In this document: one piece after another, positions 35,758 to 44,331 of the stretch
Layout of the letters: the number at the start of each line of letters is the position of its first letter
Position numbering within the stretch: the first letter of the stretch is position 1
Source: Pseudoxanthomonas japonensis
GTDB taxonomy: Bacteria > Pseudomonadota > Gammaproteobacteria > Xanthomonadales > Xanthomonadaceae
NCBI RefSeq assembly: GCF_010093445.1
Contig: NZ_PDWW01000003.1
Span: 1-64,000, forward strand
Reading direction: 5' to 3'
Length of the DNA: 64,000 nt
The notes under the pieces: generated by a model
Told to the model about the DNA's origin: nothing
Databases searched by the model: none
The model's input: only the letters and a program-made list of their open reading frames with translations
Program-made: the position numbers and the translations under genes

Positions 35758-36318
35758 TCAGAACTTCATCGGATCCATGATCGCGTCCAGGTTCAGATGG
35801 TCGCAGAACTCGAGGAAATCGTCGCGCAGCGCGGCGATGTGCATGTTCGCCGGCACGCCGATGGTGACCTGCGCCGAGAACATTTCCGCACCGGTCTGCA
35901 TCGCGCGGTAGCGCGTGCTCTGCAGGTTCTCGATGGTGATGCCCTGGCGGTCGAAGAAATCGGCCAGCTGGAACAGGATGCCCGGCTTGTCGGCGGCCAC
36001 CACTTCCACGATGTACGGCAGCAGGTTGGACTGCACCACCTTCGGGCCGGTGCGGTAGAACACCAGCTTCAGGCCATCATCGCGCTCGAGCCGCGACAGC
36101 ATCGCCTCCAGCTTCGCCACTGCGTCCCAAGAACCGGTCGCCAGCGCGGTCACCGACACGTCGCGGCCCACCGTGGACAGCCGTGCGTCCACCAGATTGC
36201 AGCCGCTGTCGGCGATCCGGCGCGTCACCGACAGGAGTGGCGATTCCGGATGCGTCGTGTAGGCGGTGATCAGGAGGTGGTTTTCGGTCGGCGAAGGCCG
36301 GGGCGTGGAATCGGTCAA
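35758..36318 (-). CDS. gcvR: Glycine cleavage repressor-like ACT protein
   Basis: The 186-residue protein carries two ACT domains (LLITAYTTHPESPLLSVTRR and IVEVVAADKPGILFQLADF), as in GcvR, which modulates GcvA control of glycine cleavage. The start is probably TTG 36318, because GGAAG lies 6 bases upstream and the product then has family length; the longer ATG frame adds a non-conserved basic stretch. It is divergent from dapA and is followed at once by bcp. Confidence 0.85.
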   Translation of the reverse strand: MTDSTPRPSPTENHLLITAYTTHPESPLLSVTRRIADSGCNLVDARLSTVGRDVSVTALATGSWDAVAKLEAMLSRLERDDGLKLVFYRTGPKVVQSNLLPYIVEVVAADKPGILFQLADFFDRQGITIENLQSTRYRAMQTGAEMFSAQVTIGVPANMHIAALRDDFLEFCDHLNLDAIMDPMKF

Positions 36319-36498
36319 GAGAGCTTCCGGCGTTGCGGTCTGGCTGAATGGCGGCCGGGCTGCGGCCCGGCGACGCTGGCAGCATACTTGCCCGCCCTTT
36401 GAGCCCGCAAGTAACATGCGGCCGACATTGTCGGCGGACCGGGATAACTGCGCTTACGGGCGTCACCGGCCGTCGGATCCCCACCGAGAGCCTCCATC

Positions 36499-37407
36499 TT
36501 GCACCTTTCCGGCAGCATCACCGCACTGGCCACGCCGTTCCTGGCGTCGGGCGAACTCGACCTGGAAGCCTGGCGCGCGCTGCTCAAACAGCAGCTCGAC
36601 GGCGGCACCCAGGGCGTGGTGGTGGCGGGCTCCACGGGCGAGGCAGCGGCACTGTCCGACGACGAGTACGACACCGTGCTGCGGATCGCCGTGGAAGAGG
36701 TGCGCGGTCGCATCCCCGTGCTGGCCGGCACCGGCCAGATGAATACCGCGAAGACCATCGCGGCCACGCGTCGCGCGGCCGCCGGTGGGGCACAGTTCGC
36801 GCTGGTCGTGACGCCGCCTTACGTGCGACCCACGCAGGCCGGCCTGGTGGCGCACTTCCGCGCCGTCGCCGACCAGGGCGGGTTGCCGGTGGTGCTCTAC
36901 AACGTGCCGGGCCGTACCGGCTGCGATCTGTTGCCGGAGACGGTGGCGGAACTGGTCGACCATCCGAACATCGTCGGCATCAAGGAAGCGCGCGCCGAGC
37001 CCGAGCGCATGGCCGCACTGCTGGCGCTGCGCACGGAGGGTTTCGCCATCCTCAGCGGCGACGATCCGACCGCATCGCGCGCGATGCTCGCCGGTGCCGA
37101 CGGCCTGATCTCGGTGGGTTCCAACGCGCTGCCCCGCACGTTCCGCCGCCTGTGCGACCTGTCCCGCGCGGGCGATGCCGTCGCCGCCGCGGCGCTGGAT
37201 GCGCAGGTGCAGGAGATCTACGCCTTCCTCGGCGTCGAATCCAATCCCATTCCGGTGAAGGCGCTGCTGCAGCGCGCGGGCTTCGGCCACGGCCTGCGCC
37301 TGCCGCTGCTTACGCTGTCTTCCGCCCATACCGATACCGCCGACCGTCTCGCCGCTCTGGCGCAGGCGTTGGAAGCACAATCCAGCCGCGACAGCCTCGC
37401 GGCCTGA
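36499..37407 (+). CDS. dapA: 4-hydroxy-tetrahydrodipicolinate synthase
   Basis: The 302-residue aldolase-fold enzyme condenses pyruvate with aspartate semialdehyde in lysine and diaminopimelate synthesis. The Schiff-base lysine is in [12 protein letters not shown], the tyrosine in [11 protein letters not shown], and the Thr-Thr position appears as GSTGEAAAL. The start appears to be TTG 36499 ([14 protein letters not shown]); no ATG lies nearer. The next gene is a BamC-like lipoprotein, the same order as in E. coli. Confidence 0.94.
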   Translation: MHLSGSITALATPFLASGELDLEAWRALLKQQLDGGTQGVVVAGSTGEAAALSDDEYDTVLRIAVEEVRGRIPVLAGTGQMNTAKTIAATRRAAAGGAQFALVVTPPYVRPTQAGLVAHFRAVADQGGLPVVLYNVPGRTGCDLLPETVAELVDHPNIVGIKEARAEPERMAALLALRTEGFAILSGDDPTASRAMLAGADGLISVGSNALPRTFRRLCDLSRAGDAVAAAALDAQVQEIYAFLGVESNPIPVKALLQRAGFGHGLRLPLLTLSSAHTDTADRLAALAQALEAQSSRDSLAA

Positions 37408-37422
37408 ACCCAGGAGAATTTC

Positions 37423-37911
37423 ATGCGTCTTTCGTCTTCCCTCGTGCGTCCGCTCGCCCTCGTGCTGCTGGTCGTCTCCGTCGCCGGCTGCTCGTGGTTC
37501 AAGAAGGGTGCGAAGGGCGACTATGCGCTGGCGCCTGAAGCGCGTCCGCTGGAAGTTCCGCCGGACCTCAACCTGCCCAACACCAGCGGCGCGATGCAGG
37601 TGCCGGCGGCAGGCCAGGTGGGTCCCGCCGCCGCACCGGCGGCAGGCGGCTTCAACGTGGCCGGCTCGCGCGACGAGGCGTTCACGCGCGTCGGCGAGGC
37701 GCTGGCCGGTGTCGAGGGCGTGACGGTTGCCAGCCGAGCGCAGCTGCTGGGTACCTACGACGTGAGCTATGAAGGCGCGAGCTTCCTGGTGCGCGTGTCG
37801 GCCGTGGAAGCGGGGGCCTACGTGTCGGCGGTCGACCCGCGCGGGCTGCCCGCTACGTCGCCGGCCGCGGTCAAGCTGCTCGCCGCGCTGAAGGCCAAGC
37901 TGGGCGGCTGA
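37423..37911 (+). CDS. BamC-like lipoprotein, short form
   Basis: The 162-residue lipoprotein has a lipobox (VVSVAGCSWF, Cys23) and the BamC N-terminal motif around RPLEVPPDLNLP, which contacts BamD in the outer-membrane assembly complex. A single helix-grip-like domain follows. E. coli BamC has two such domains and 344 residues, so this is a short version. It starts 15 bases after dapA and ends at a bidirectional terminator. Confidence 0.78.
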   Translation: MRLSSSLVRPLALVLLVVSVAGCSWFKKGAKGDYALAPEARPLEVPPDLNLPNTSGAMQVPAAGQVGPAAAPAAGGFNVAGSRDEAFTRVGEALAGVEGVTVASRAQLLGTYDVSYEGASFLVRVSAVEAGAYVSAVDPRGLPATSPAAVKLLAALKAKLGG

Positions 37912-37930
37912 TCCGTCACCACGCCAGAAA

Positions 37931-37958
37931 AAAAAGGGCGCCGCGAGGCGCCCTTTTT
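37931..37958. terminator. Bidirectional intrinsic terminator
   Basis: AAAAAGGGCGCC (37931-37942) pairs perfectly with GGCGCCCTTTTT (37947-37958) around a GCGA loop. It serves the bamC-like gene on the plus strand and fdxA on the minus strand. Confidence 0.92.
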
Positions 37959-37987
37959 CATTGGCTGTTTCCGGCCCGGTCGCGGGC

Positions 37988-38311
37988 TCAGCGCTCCAGC
38001 AACGGCAGCTTGCCCGGCTTGCCTTCCCATTCCTTCGCATCCGGCAGCGGATCCTTGCGCGTGGTGATCACCGGCCAGGCGCGCGACAACTCGGCGTTGA
38101 GCGCCACATAGCCTTCCTGCCCGGCAGGCACGTCGTCTTCCGGATAGATCGCGTTGATGGGGCATTCCGGCTCGCACAGCGTGCAGTCGATGCACTCGTC
38201 CGGATCGATCACCAGGAAGTTCGGGCCTTCGTGGAAGCAGTCCACCGGACAGACTTCAACGCAGTCGGTGTACTTGCACTTGATGCAGTTTTCGGTGACG
38301 ACGAAAGGCAT
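37988..38311 (-). CDS. fdxA: 7Fe ferredoxin (3Fe-4S/4Fe-4S)
   Basis: The 107-residue electron carrier matches Azotobacter FdI-type ferredoxins. Cysteines in [17 protein letters not shown] and in [12 protein letters not shown] bind one [3Fe-4S] and one [4Fe-4S] cluster. The ATG at 38311 begins the conserved MPFVVTENC. It acts as a low-potential cytoplasmic donor; the partner is not evident. It shares the terminator at 37931 with the bamC-like gene. Confidence 0.94.
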   Translation of the reverse strand: MPFVVTENCIKCKYTDCVEVCPVDCFHEGPNFLVIDPDECIDCTLCEPECPINAIYPEDDVPAGQEGYVALNAELSRAWPVITTRKDPLPDAKEWEGKPGKLPLLER

Positions 38312-38614
38312 GAGGCTCGATGTGCAGCAGAAAGAACCGCGCAAGTTTAAATCACCACGTCCGTCGAGTTGGGAATCTTTCTTGTCGGTGCCCTGCGACC
38401 GATGGCCGCGGCCAGCGGGCGACGACACGACGGTCGGATGATCCCCTTGAAGGTGGCAGCGCCATGCCGGAAGGCATCGTTCCAGTGGTCGGGCGAATCG
38501 GGCATGGAGCTGAATTGATTGATATAGATAGAACAATCAGTTGATTGCTGCCTGATTTATCCCAATTTTGTCGAGGGTCATGCTGCACGCCTCGCCACAC
38601 CAAGGAGTCCCGCC
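38312..38614. other. Divergent intergenic region, fdxA / pirin
   Basis: These 303 bases contain no supported gene. The right third is an AT-rich island with three TGATTG elements, and AAGGAG at 38602 is the ribosome-binding site of the pirin gene. Confidence 0.55.
38516..38547. promoter_or_regulatory. Triple TGATTG regulator site
   Basis: TGATTG (38516-38521), its complement CAATCA (38534-38539) and TGATTG (38542-38547) form two overlapping inverted repeats, about 70-100 bases upstream of the pirin start. This suggests binding by a dimeric regulator such as a LysR protein. Confidence 0.5.
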
Positions 38615-39322
38615 ATGATCACCCTTCGTTCCGCCGATGCCCGCGGCCATGCCAACCACGGCTGGCTCGATTCGTGGCACAGCTTCTCCTTCGCCAACTA
38701 CTTCGACGACAGGCACGTCCACTGGGGCCCGCTGCGCGTGATCAACGAGGACCGCGTGGCCGCCGGCCGCGGCTTCGGCGAACACGGCCATCGCGACATG
38801 GAAATCATCAGCTACGTGCTGGAAGGTGCGCTGGGCCACAAGGATTCGATGGGCAACAGTTCCAGCATCGTGCCGGGCGACGTGCAGCGCATGAGCGCAG
38901 GTACCGGCGTGCAGCACTCCGAGTTCAACTACAGCGAGACGGGCACCACGCATTTCCTGCAGATCTGGATCATCCCCGATCGCCAGGGCGTGACGCCCTC
39001 GTACGCGGAAAAGGCCTTCCCGGCCACCGAGAAGCAGGGCCGCCTGCGCCTGGTGGTCAGCCCGAACGGGGGCGACGGCTCGATCAGCATCCAGCAGGAT
39101 GCGCGCATGTACGTCGGCCTGTTCGACGGCAGCGAGAAGGCGGACCTGCCGCTGGCCGAAGGGCGGTTGGGCTATGTGCACGTGGCGCGTGGCGAAGTCA
39201 CCGTCAACGGCAAGCCGCTGAAGGCCGGCGACGCGCTGCTGTACGACGCGGAGCCGCTGGTCAGCATCGAGCGTGGCATCGGTGCGGAAGTGCTGGTGTT
39301 CGACCTGCCGCGGATGCAATAA
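38615..39322 (+). CDS. Pirin-family bicupin protein (YhhW-like)
   Basis: The 235-residue protein has the metal-binding cupin residues of pirins in GFGEHGHRDMEIISYVLEG (two His and a Glu) and GTGVQHSEFN. E. coli YhhW has quercetinase activity; the natural substrate is uncertain. Start ATG 38615 follows AAGGAG. It is monocistronic by appearance, with a regulator-like inverted repeat upstream. Confidence 0.92.
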   Translation: MITLRSADARGHANHGWLDSWHSFSFANYFDDRHVHWGPLRVINEDRVAAGRGFGEHGHRDMEIISYVLEGALGHKDSMGNSSSIVPGDVQRMSAGTGVQHSEFNYSETGTTHFLQIWIIPDRQGVTPSYAEKAFPATEKQGRLRLVVSPNGGDGSISIQQDARMYVGLFDGSEKADLPLAEGRLGYVHVARGEVTVNGKPLKAGDALLYDAEPLVSIERGIGAEVLVFDLPRMQ

Positions 39323-39375
39323 GCCGCGCGGTCGACGGGGCGTGGTCGACGTACGTCGCGTCGACCGTTCCTGCG

Positions 39376-39392
39376 CTTAAGGAGTTCTTAAA
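39376..39392 (+). promoter_or_regulatory. PmrA/QseB-type TTAA direct repeat
   Basis: CTTAAG-GAGTT-CTTAAA matches the YTTAAK-N5-YTTAAK box of PmrA/QseB-like regulators, 58 bases upstream of the MipA start. TTAA is rare in this GC-rich DNA. Confidence 0.6.
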
Positions 39393-39450
39393 GAGCGCGC
39401 GCGAGCATGGGTAGGCCGGATCGTCCGGTTCCCCCATCGCCGAGGTCTCC

Positions 39451-40257
39451 ATGCTTGCGCTGCGCGTCTGTACGCCCCTGTTGTTGCTGTTGCCGTTTTC
39501 CGCCCTCGCCCAGGTCGTCGAACGCACCGATGCGAAGGCGCAGGACCAGTTGCCGTCGCGTTGGAGCGCGGGCGTGGCGGTCGTCCATCGCGACAGCGAA
39601 TATGCGGGCGAGGGGACGCGCACGCGCCTGTATCCCAACATCGCCTACGACGGTGACCGCTTCTATCTGCGTGGCGCGGCATTGGGCTATCGCGCCTATA
39701 CCGACGACCGGTTCGAACTGAGGACCTTCATCGCCGGCCGGCTGGATGGCCTGGATGCGGATGATTTCGGCGTCGCCGAACTGGCACGCCGCGGCGTGGA
39801 CCGCCGCCTGTTGTCCGACCGCGACGACAGCGTCGACGTCGGCGTCGGTGCGAGCTGGAAGGGCGCCGCCGGCAAACTCGATCTCGATGCACGCGTCGAC
39901 GTCAGCGGCACCAGCGACGGCTATGCCGTCACGCTCGACTACAGCTATCCGCTGACGCTGGGACGCACGACGCTGGTGCCCTCAGTCGGCGCGGTGCGCC
40001 TGTCGGCCGACATGGCCGACTACTACTACGGCATCCTCGACGAAGAAGTCGCGCGCGGCGTGGCGGCCTATCGCCCCGGTGCCGCCACGGTGCCGCGCGC
40101 CAGCCTCAGCCTGGTCCATCCGTTCGCGAAGCGCTGGGCGCTGCTGGGCAACCTCGAATACCGGGCGTTGCCGGATGTGCTGAAGGACAGCCCGCTGGTC
40201 GAACTGGGCAAGGACAACAGTACCTCCCTGTTCGTCGGCATTTCGCGCGGCTTCTGA
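39451..40257 (+). CDS. MipA/OmpV-family outer-membrane protein
   Basis: The 268-residue protein has a signal peptide (to ALAQ, about residue 21) and a beta-barrel ending in Phe (VGISRGF). MipA in E. coli scaffolds murein synthetic enzymes, and relatives respond to envelope stress. The barrel motif RTRLYPNIAYDGDRFYLRG is typical. It heads an operon with a GNAT protein and a metallo-hydrolase, and a PmrA/QseB-like box lies upstream. Confidence 0.9.
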   Translation: MLALRVCTPLLLLLPFSALAQVVERTDAKAQDQLPSRWSAGVAVVHRDSEYAGEGTRTRLYPNIAYDGDRFYLRGAALGYRAYTDDRFELRTFIAGRLDGLDADDFGVAELARRGVDRRLLSDRDDSVDVGVGASWKGAAGKLDLDARVDVSGTSDGYAVTLDYSYPLTLGRTTLVPSVGAVRLSADMADYYYGILDEEVARGVAAYRPGAATVPRASLSLVHPFAKRWALLGNLEYRALPDVLKDSPLVELGKDNSTSLFVGISRGF

Positions 40258-40292
40258 TGCGTGTCCATCCTTCCACTTTTCCGGAGGTGCCC

Positions 40293-40868
40293 ATGACGGC
40301 ACGACTCATGCCTGCGGGGCCGGCAGCGCTGCCACTGCCGGGCAGCTATCTTCCCGCTCCGGGCGATCCTGCCTGGGCCAACATGCTGGGCCGTGACCAG
40401 GTCGAGGTCCGTCGCGTTACCCGCGCGCAGGCCGCCGCGCTGATGCACCTGTGCGACCAGCACAAGGCGGAGCGTCCGCCGACGCCGGGTACGCGCGCGG
40501 CCGGCGGTGTGCTGGAACTGATGGAAGCGCTGTTCGAGGCGCCGCTGCGTGCCTGGGCGTGGATCGCAGAACGGCGGGGAGAACCGGCGGGCTACGCGTT
40601 CGCCACCGTGGGGTTCTCGATGGTCGAGCGTGCGTACTACCTCAATCTGGAAGCGCTCTTCGTGCCCGCGAGTGCCCGGCCATCCGACGTCGCCTCCCGC
40701 CTGTTCGACGCGGCGCGCCGGATGGCCTCGGACCTGGGCTGCGTCGACCTGCGCTGGCAGGTGCCGGTGGGGCAGGGCGGTGCGCCGATGGCGATGCCCG
40801 GCCATACCGGTGCTGCGACGATGATCCAGTACGTGTTCCCCCCGTTGCGGAGCGATCAGGATGACTAA
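40293..40868 (+). CDS. GNAT-family N-acetyltransferase
   Basis: The 191-residue protein shows the GNAT core: AWIAERRGEPAGYAFATVGF, LNLEALFVPASARP, and a helix after it for acetyl-CoA binding. The usual Q/RxxGxG/A loop is replaced by a PSDVASRLF stretch, so cofactor binding is less certain. Start ATG 40293 has CGGAGG upstream. Its 3' end overlaps the next gene by 8 bases. The substrate is unknown. Confidence 0.78.
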   Translation: MTARLMPAGPAALPLPGSYLPAPGDPAWANMLGRDQVEVRRVTRAQAAALMHLCDQHKAERPPTPGTRAAGGVLELMEALFEAPLRAWAWIAERRGEPAGYAFATVGFSMVERAYYLNLEALFVPASARPSDVASRLFDAARRMASDLGCVDLRWQVPVGQGGAPMAMPGHTGAATMIQYVFPPLRSDQDD

Positions 40869-41973
40869 GGTGTCCACCCCTGTGCCGCGACGCAGGAAGC
40901 GGCTGAAGCCTCTCGCAGCGGCCGCCTGCGTGTCGGCCACCGCGTTCGCCTATGCCGGCCTGTCCGGCTGCGCCACGCTGTCGTATCCGCAGTCGCCGCA
41001 GTTCGGCGAGGACGGTTTCCAGAACGAGCGCAAACCGCGCCCCATGGGCTGGCGCCAGACCAGCAAGCTCTGGTGGGATTTCCTGGTGACCGGCAAGCCG
41101 GCCGGCACCGTGCCGAGCGGATCGATCCCGATGCAGGCGCTGACGCGTCAGCACCTGGACGCTGCGCCGGACGGTACGTTGTACCGGCTGGGGCACTCGA
41201 CGGTACTGCTCAAACTGGATGGCCGCTTCTGGCTGACGGACCCGGTGTTTTCCGAACGCGCCTCGCCAGTGCAATGGGCCGGGCCGAAGCGCTTCCACGC
41301 GCCCCCCATCGCCCTCGACGACCTGCCACCGCTGTCCGCGGTGGTGCTGTCGCACGATCACTACGACCACCTGGACCGCGACACCGTGCGCGCGCTGGCG
41401 ACGAAGACGGCGGTGTTCCTGACGCCGCTCGGCGTGGGCGATCGCCTGGTCCGCTGGGGCGTGCCCCGCGAGAAGGTGCGCCAGTTGGACTGGTGGGACG
41501 ACGTGCAGCTGGACGGGGTGCGCTTCACGGCCACGCCGTCGCAGCACTTCTCCGGTCGCACCCTGTTCGACCGCAATGCCACGCTGTGGGCGTCGTGGGT
41601 GATCCAGGCGGATGGCCTGAAGGTGTTCTTCAGCGGCGACACCGGCTACTTCGATGGTTTCCGCGCCATCGGCGAGCGCCTGGGCCCGTTCGACCTCACC
41701 CTGCTGGAATGCGGTGCCTACGATCGCCGCTGGCAGGATGTCCACATGCTGCCCGAGCAGACCCTGCAGGCGCATCGGGACCTGCGCGGCAGGTCGATGG
41801 TGCCGATCCACAACAGCACGTTCGACCTGGCGTTCCATGGCTGGAGCGAGCCGATGGAGCGGCTGTATACCCTGTCGGAACAGGCGGACGTGGACATCGC
41901 CACGCCGGTGATCGGTCAGCCGCTGGCGATCGCGCGACCCGTCGACACGCAGCCGTGGTGGCGCAGCGAGTAA
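40861..41973 (+). CDS. Membrane-anchored metallo-beta-lactamase-fold hydrolase
   Basis: The 370-residue protein has an N-terminal hydrophobic segment with a lipobox-like LSGCATL, so it is probably lipid-anchored or exported. The two-metal site is SHDHYDHLD, with the further ligands in TPSQHFSG, FSGDTGYF and VPIHNSTF. It resembles NAPE-PLD/UlaG-like hydrolases acting on phosphodiesters. It overlaps the GNAT gene and is convergent with the sensor kinase gene, 17 bases away. Confidence 0.9.
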   Translation: MTKVSTPVPRRRKRLKPLAAAACVSATAFAYAGLSGCATLSYPQSPQFGEDGFQNERKPRPMGWRQTSKLWWDFLVTGKPAGTVPSGSIPMQALTRQHLDAAPDGTLYRLGHSTVLLKLDGRFWLTDPVFSERASPVQWAGPKRFHAPPIALDDLPPLSAVVLSHDHYDHLDRDTVRALATKTAVFLTPLGVGDRLVRWGVPREKVRQLDWWDDVQLDGVRFTATPSQHFSGRTLFDRNATLWASWVIQADGLKVFFSGDTGYFDGFRAIGERLGPFDLTLLECGAYDRRWQDVHMLPEQTLQAHRDLRGRSMVPIHNSTFDLAFHGWSEPMERLYTLSEQADVDIATPVIGQPLAIARPVDTQPWWRSE

Positions 41974-41990
41974 CGCCGCCTCCCCGGAAC

Positions 41991-43364
41991 TCAGGCCTCC
42001 GGTGCCGCGCGGAACTCGACGCGGCAGCCGAAGCCACGGCCGGCGATGCCGTCTTCCACGGTGATGCGCGCGTCGTGTACGCGGGCGATGCGGTCGACCA
42101 GCGACAGGCCGATGCCGCTGCCGCGTTCGCCGTTGCCCTGGCTGCCGCGGAAGAAGCGCTCGAAGATGCGCTCGCGCTCCTCGGTGGGCACACCGGGACC
42201 GTTGTCGCGCACGACCAGCCAGGCCGTCCCGCCTTCGTCGTCGGCGCCGCAGGCGATCTCGATGCGTGCACCGTCGCCGCTGTAGCGGACCGCATTGTCG
42301 AGCAGGTTGCGGACGAGGATGCCAAGGTCGTCCAGGTCGCCCTGCACGCTGGCCGGTTCCGCATGCAGCGCGAGCGTCTGCTGGCGGCGGCTCGCCATCG
42401 AGTCGAACTCGCGCGCGACCATCGTCACCACGTCGGGGAGCGCGACCACCGGACGGTCTTCGCGCAGTGGTGAGGCATCGACGCGAGCGGAATCCAGCAA
42501 CTGCTGGGCCAGGCGCGAGGTACGCTGGATGCCGTGCGCCAGTTGCGCCAAGGCCGCCTGCGCGTCCTCCTGGCTGCCGGCACGCATGGCCACCTGGGTC
42601 TGCGTCAGCAGCGCAGCCAGCGGCGTGCGAAGTTCGTGCGCGGCGTCCGCGAGGAACTGGCGTTCGCCGCGCATCGCGTCGGACAGGCGCTCAAGCAGCA
42701 GGTTGAACGAATCCACCAGGGGCCTGATCTCGCGTGGCAGGCCGGAGACGGGCAAGGGCGCCAGGTCATGCGGTTCGCGCTGCGCCATCTCGCGGCGCAG
42801 CCGGTTCATCGGCCGCAGGCTCCAGTGGATCGCCAGGCCCACGAGAGCGCCGAGCATCAGAAGGATGCCGATGCCGCTCCACAGGCTGATCTTCACCCAA
42901 TGCGCCAGTTCGGCCTTCATCGCCGACTGCGACATGCCGGCCTGCACCTGGATGCGGCCGCTGGCATCGGTGGCGGCATAGACGCGCCACGGTTCACCCG
43001 CCACGTCGCTGACCACGAAGCCAGGCTTGAAGTCGGCGCGCAACGGTTGCATCGGGGCGCCGTTCGACGCCACCACGGGCACGCGCCGGCCGAGGATCCA
43101 GACCTGGTAACGCAAGGTGTCGAACTTCTTGCTGGCCGTGCGCGGCCGCGTGGGTAGCGTCAGGCGCGGCCCTTCGTCCAGCGAATCGAGGTTGCCTGGC
43201 ATCGACAGCAGGATCTGTTCGCTGACTTCCTGCAGGAACAGGTCATCGTGGCCCTGCTGCTGCCGCGTCATCTGGAAGTGCTGGCTGGCCAGCCAGCCGC
43301 CCCATCCCAGCGCGAGCGGCGCCATCACCGCCAGCAGCAGTTTCGACTTCAGCGAGTGGCTCAT
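41991..43364 (-). CDS. Sensor histidine kinase (QseC/PmrB-like)
   Basis: The 457-residue membrane kinase has two transmembrane helices (about 9-28 and 160-182) bounding a periplasmic sensor. A HAMP-like segment follows, then the H-box AAHELRTPLAALL with the phosphorylated histidine, and the ATP domain (NLLDNAVRYSGDG, DNGPGVP, GSGIGLSLV). It phosphorylates the adjacent regulator, whose stop overlaps its start by 4 bases. The signal is unknown; PmrB-like sensors detect cations or membrane damage. Confidence 0.93.
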   Translation of the reverse strand: MSHSLKSKLLLAVMAPLALGWGGWLASQHFQMTRQQQGHDDLFLQEVSEQILLSMPGNLDSLDEGPRLTLPTRPRTASKKFDTLRYQVWILGRRVPVVASNGAPMQPLRADFKPGFVVSDVAGEPWRVYAATDASGRIQVQAGMSQSAMKAELAHWVKISLWSGIGILLMLGALVGLAIHWSLRPMNRLRREMAQREPHDLAPLPVSGLPREIRPLVDSFNLLLERLSDAMRGERQFLADAAHELRTPLAALLTQTQVAMRAGSQEDAQAALAQLAHGIQRTSRLAQQLLDSARVDASPLREDRPVVALPDVVTMVAREFDSMASRRQQTLALHAEPASVQGDLDDLGILVRNLLDNAVRYSGDGARIEIACGADDEGGTAWLVVRDNGPGVPTEERERIFERFFRGSQGNGERGSGIGLSLVDRIARVHDARITVEDGIAGRGFGCRVEFRAAPEA

Positions 43365-44026
43365 TCGCCCTCTCCCAGGCGGTAGCCGAAGCCATGCACG
43401 GTACTGATCACGCCCTCTCCCAGTTTCTTGCGCAGCTGATGGATGTACACCGCAATGGTGTTGCTCTCGATCGAGCCGTCGCCGCCGTAGACCAGCGATT
43501 CCAGCATGTCGCGCGCGATCACGCGGCCGGGGCGTTCCATCAGGGCGAGCAGGGTGCGGTACTCATGCACGCCCAGGCGCACCGGGCGATCGCCCAAGCG
43601 CACCGAGCGGTCGGCGGGATCCAGCACGATGTCGCCATGGCGCAGCACCGGCGCCACGCGGCCCTGCGTGCGGCGGACCACAGCGCGCAGGCGTGCGCCG
43701 AGCTCGCCGGCTTCGAAGGGTTTGACGATGTAGTCGTCGGCGCCGGCATCCAGGCCGCGGACGCGGTCGCTGAGCTGGTCGCGCGCGGTGATGATCAGCA
43801 CCGGGGTAGTGTCGTAACGCTGGCGCAGCGCCATCAGCACATCCAGCCCGGAGCCGCGTGGCAGGCCGAGGTCCAACAGCACGGCGGTGTAGCCATGGTC
43901 GACCAGCGCCAGCCGCGCGGATGCGACGTCCTCAGCGCGGTCGATGGACCAGCCGTCCTGTGCCAACGCGGCGGCCAGCGCGTCGCCCAGCATGCGATCG
44001 TCTTCAACCAGGAGCAGGCGCGACAC
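43361..44026 (-). CDS. OmpR-family response regulator (QseB/PmrA-like)
   Basis: The 221-residue regulator has a receiver domain with the phospho-acceptor in LLDLGLPRGSG (Asp52) and Lys in IVKPFEAGEL. A winged helix-turn-helix domain (ALMERPGRVIARDMLESLVY, then NTIAVYIHQLRKKLG) binds DNA. A TTAA direct repeat 46 bases upstream of its start suggests autoregulation. The partner kinase follows with a 4-base overlap. Confidence 0.94.
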   Translation of the reverse strand: MSRLLLVEDDRMLGDALAAALAQDGWSIDRAEDVASARLALVDHGYTAVLLDLGLPRGSGLDVLMALRQRYDTTPVLIITARDQLSDRVRGLDAGADDYIVKPFEAGELGARLRAVVRRTQGRVAPVLRHGDIVLDPADRSVRLGDRPVRLGVHEYRTLLALMERPGRVIARDMLESLVYGGDGSIESNTIAVYIHQLRKKLGEGVISTVHGFGYRLGEGE

Positions 44027-44071
44027 GTGCGGCCCTCGGGTGGATGGGAGCGGCCATGCTAGGCCGGTGCG

Positions 44072-44088
44072 ATTAAACCGTCTTTAAT
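44072..44088 (-). promoter_or_regulatory. TTAA direct repeat upstream of the response regulator
   Basis: ATTAAA-CCGTC-TTTAAT has the same 11-base spacing as the box at 39376. It reads equally well on either strand and lies where an autoregulatory site would be. Confidence 0.55.
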
Positions 44089-44116
44089 GCGTGCGAGCCC
44101 GTGCTCCCAAACACAA

Positions 44117-44136
44117 AACCCCGCCTGGGCGGGGTT
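44117..44136 (-). terminator. Intrinsic terminator of tRNA-Glu
   Basis: AACCCCGCC pairs with GGCGGGGTT. Read on the minus strand it is followed by TTGTGTTT, 47 bases past the tRNA end. Confidence 0.85.
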
Positions 44137-44182
44137 CTGGTGGCTCACCTGCTGCGGATCTCAACCCGCAGCCTCGGCCGGA

Positions 44183-44257
44183 TGGCGCTCCCTAGGGGAC
44201 TCGAACCCCTGTTTTAGCCTTGAGAGGGCCACGTCCTAACCACTAGACGAAGGGAGC
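44183..44257 (-). tRNA. tRNA-Glu (anticodon CUC)
   Basis: The minus strand gives a complete cloverleaf. GCTCCCT pairs with AGGGAGC in the acceptor, the D-arm reads CGTCTAGTGGTTAGGACG, the anticodon loop is CTCTCAA and the T-arm is AGGGGTTCGAGTCCCCT. The 3' CCA is encoded. It reads GAG. Confidence 0.96.
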
Positions 44258-44285
44258 GTTTTTGGTGAAACCGGCGTAGCGGATT

Positions 44286-44314
44286 AGTATAGGCGGCGGT
44301 CGGGTCGAGGGCAA
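44286..44314 (-). promoter_or_regulatory. Sigma-70 promoter of tRNA-Glu
   Basis: On the minus strand TTGCCC (44309-44314) and TATACT (44286-44291) are separated by exactly 17 bases, with a start site expected about 20 bases before the mature tRNA. Confidence 0.75.
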
Positions 44315-44331
44315 TCCACCCCGCCGGCCGC

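Noticed and set aside
44183-44257. tRNA-Glu as an attachment site of an integrated element
   Set aside because: No partial tRNA copy, integrase or foreign-looking genes lie nearby; the flanks are conserved core genes.
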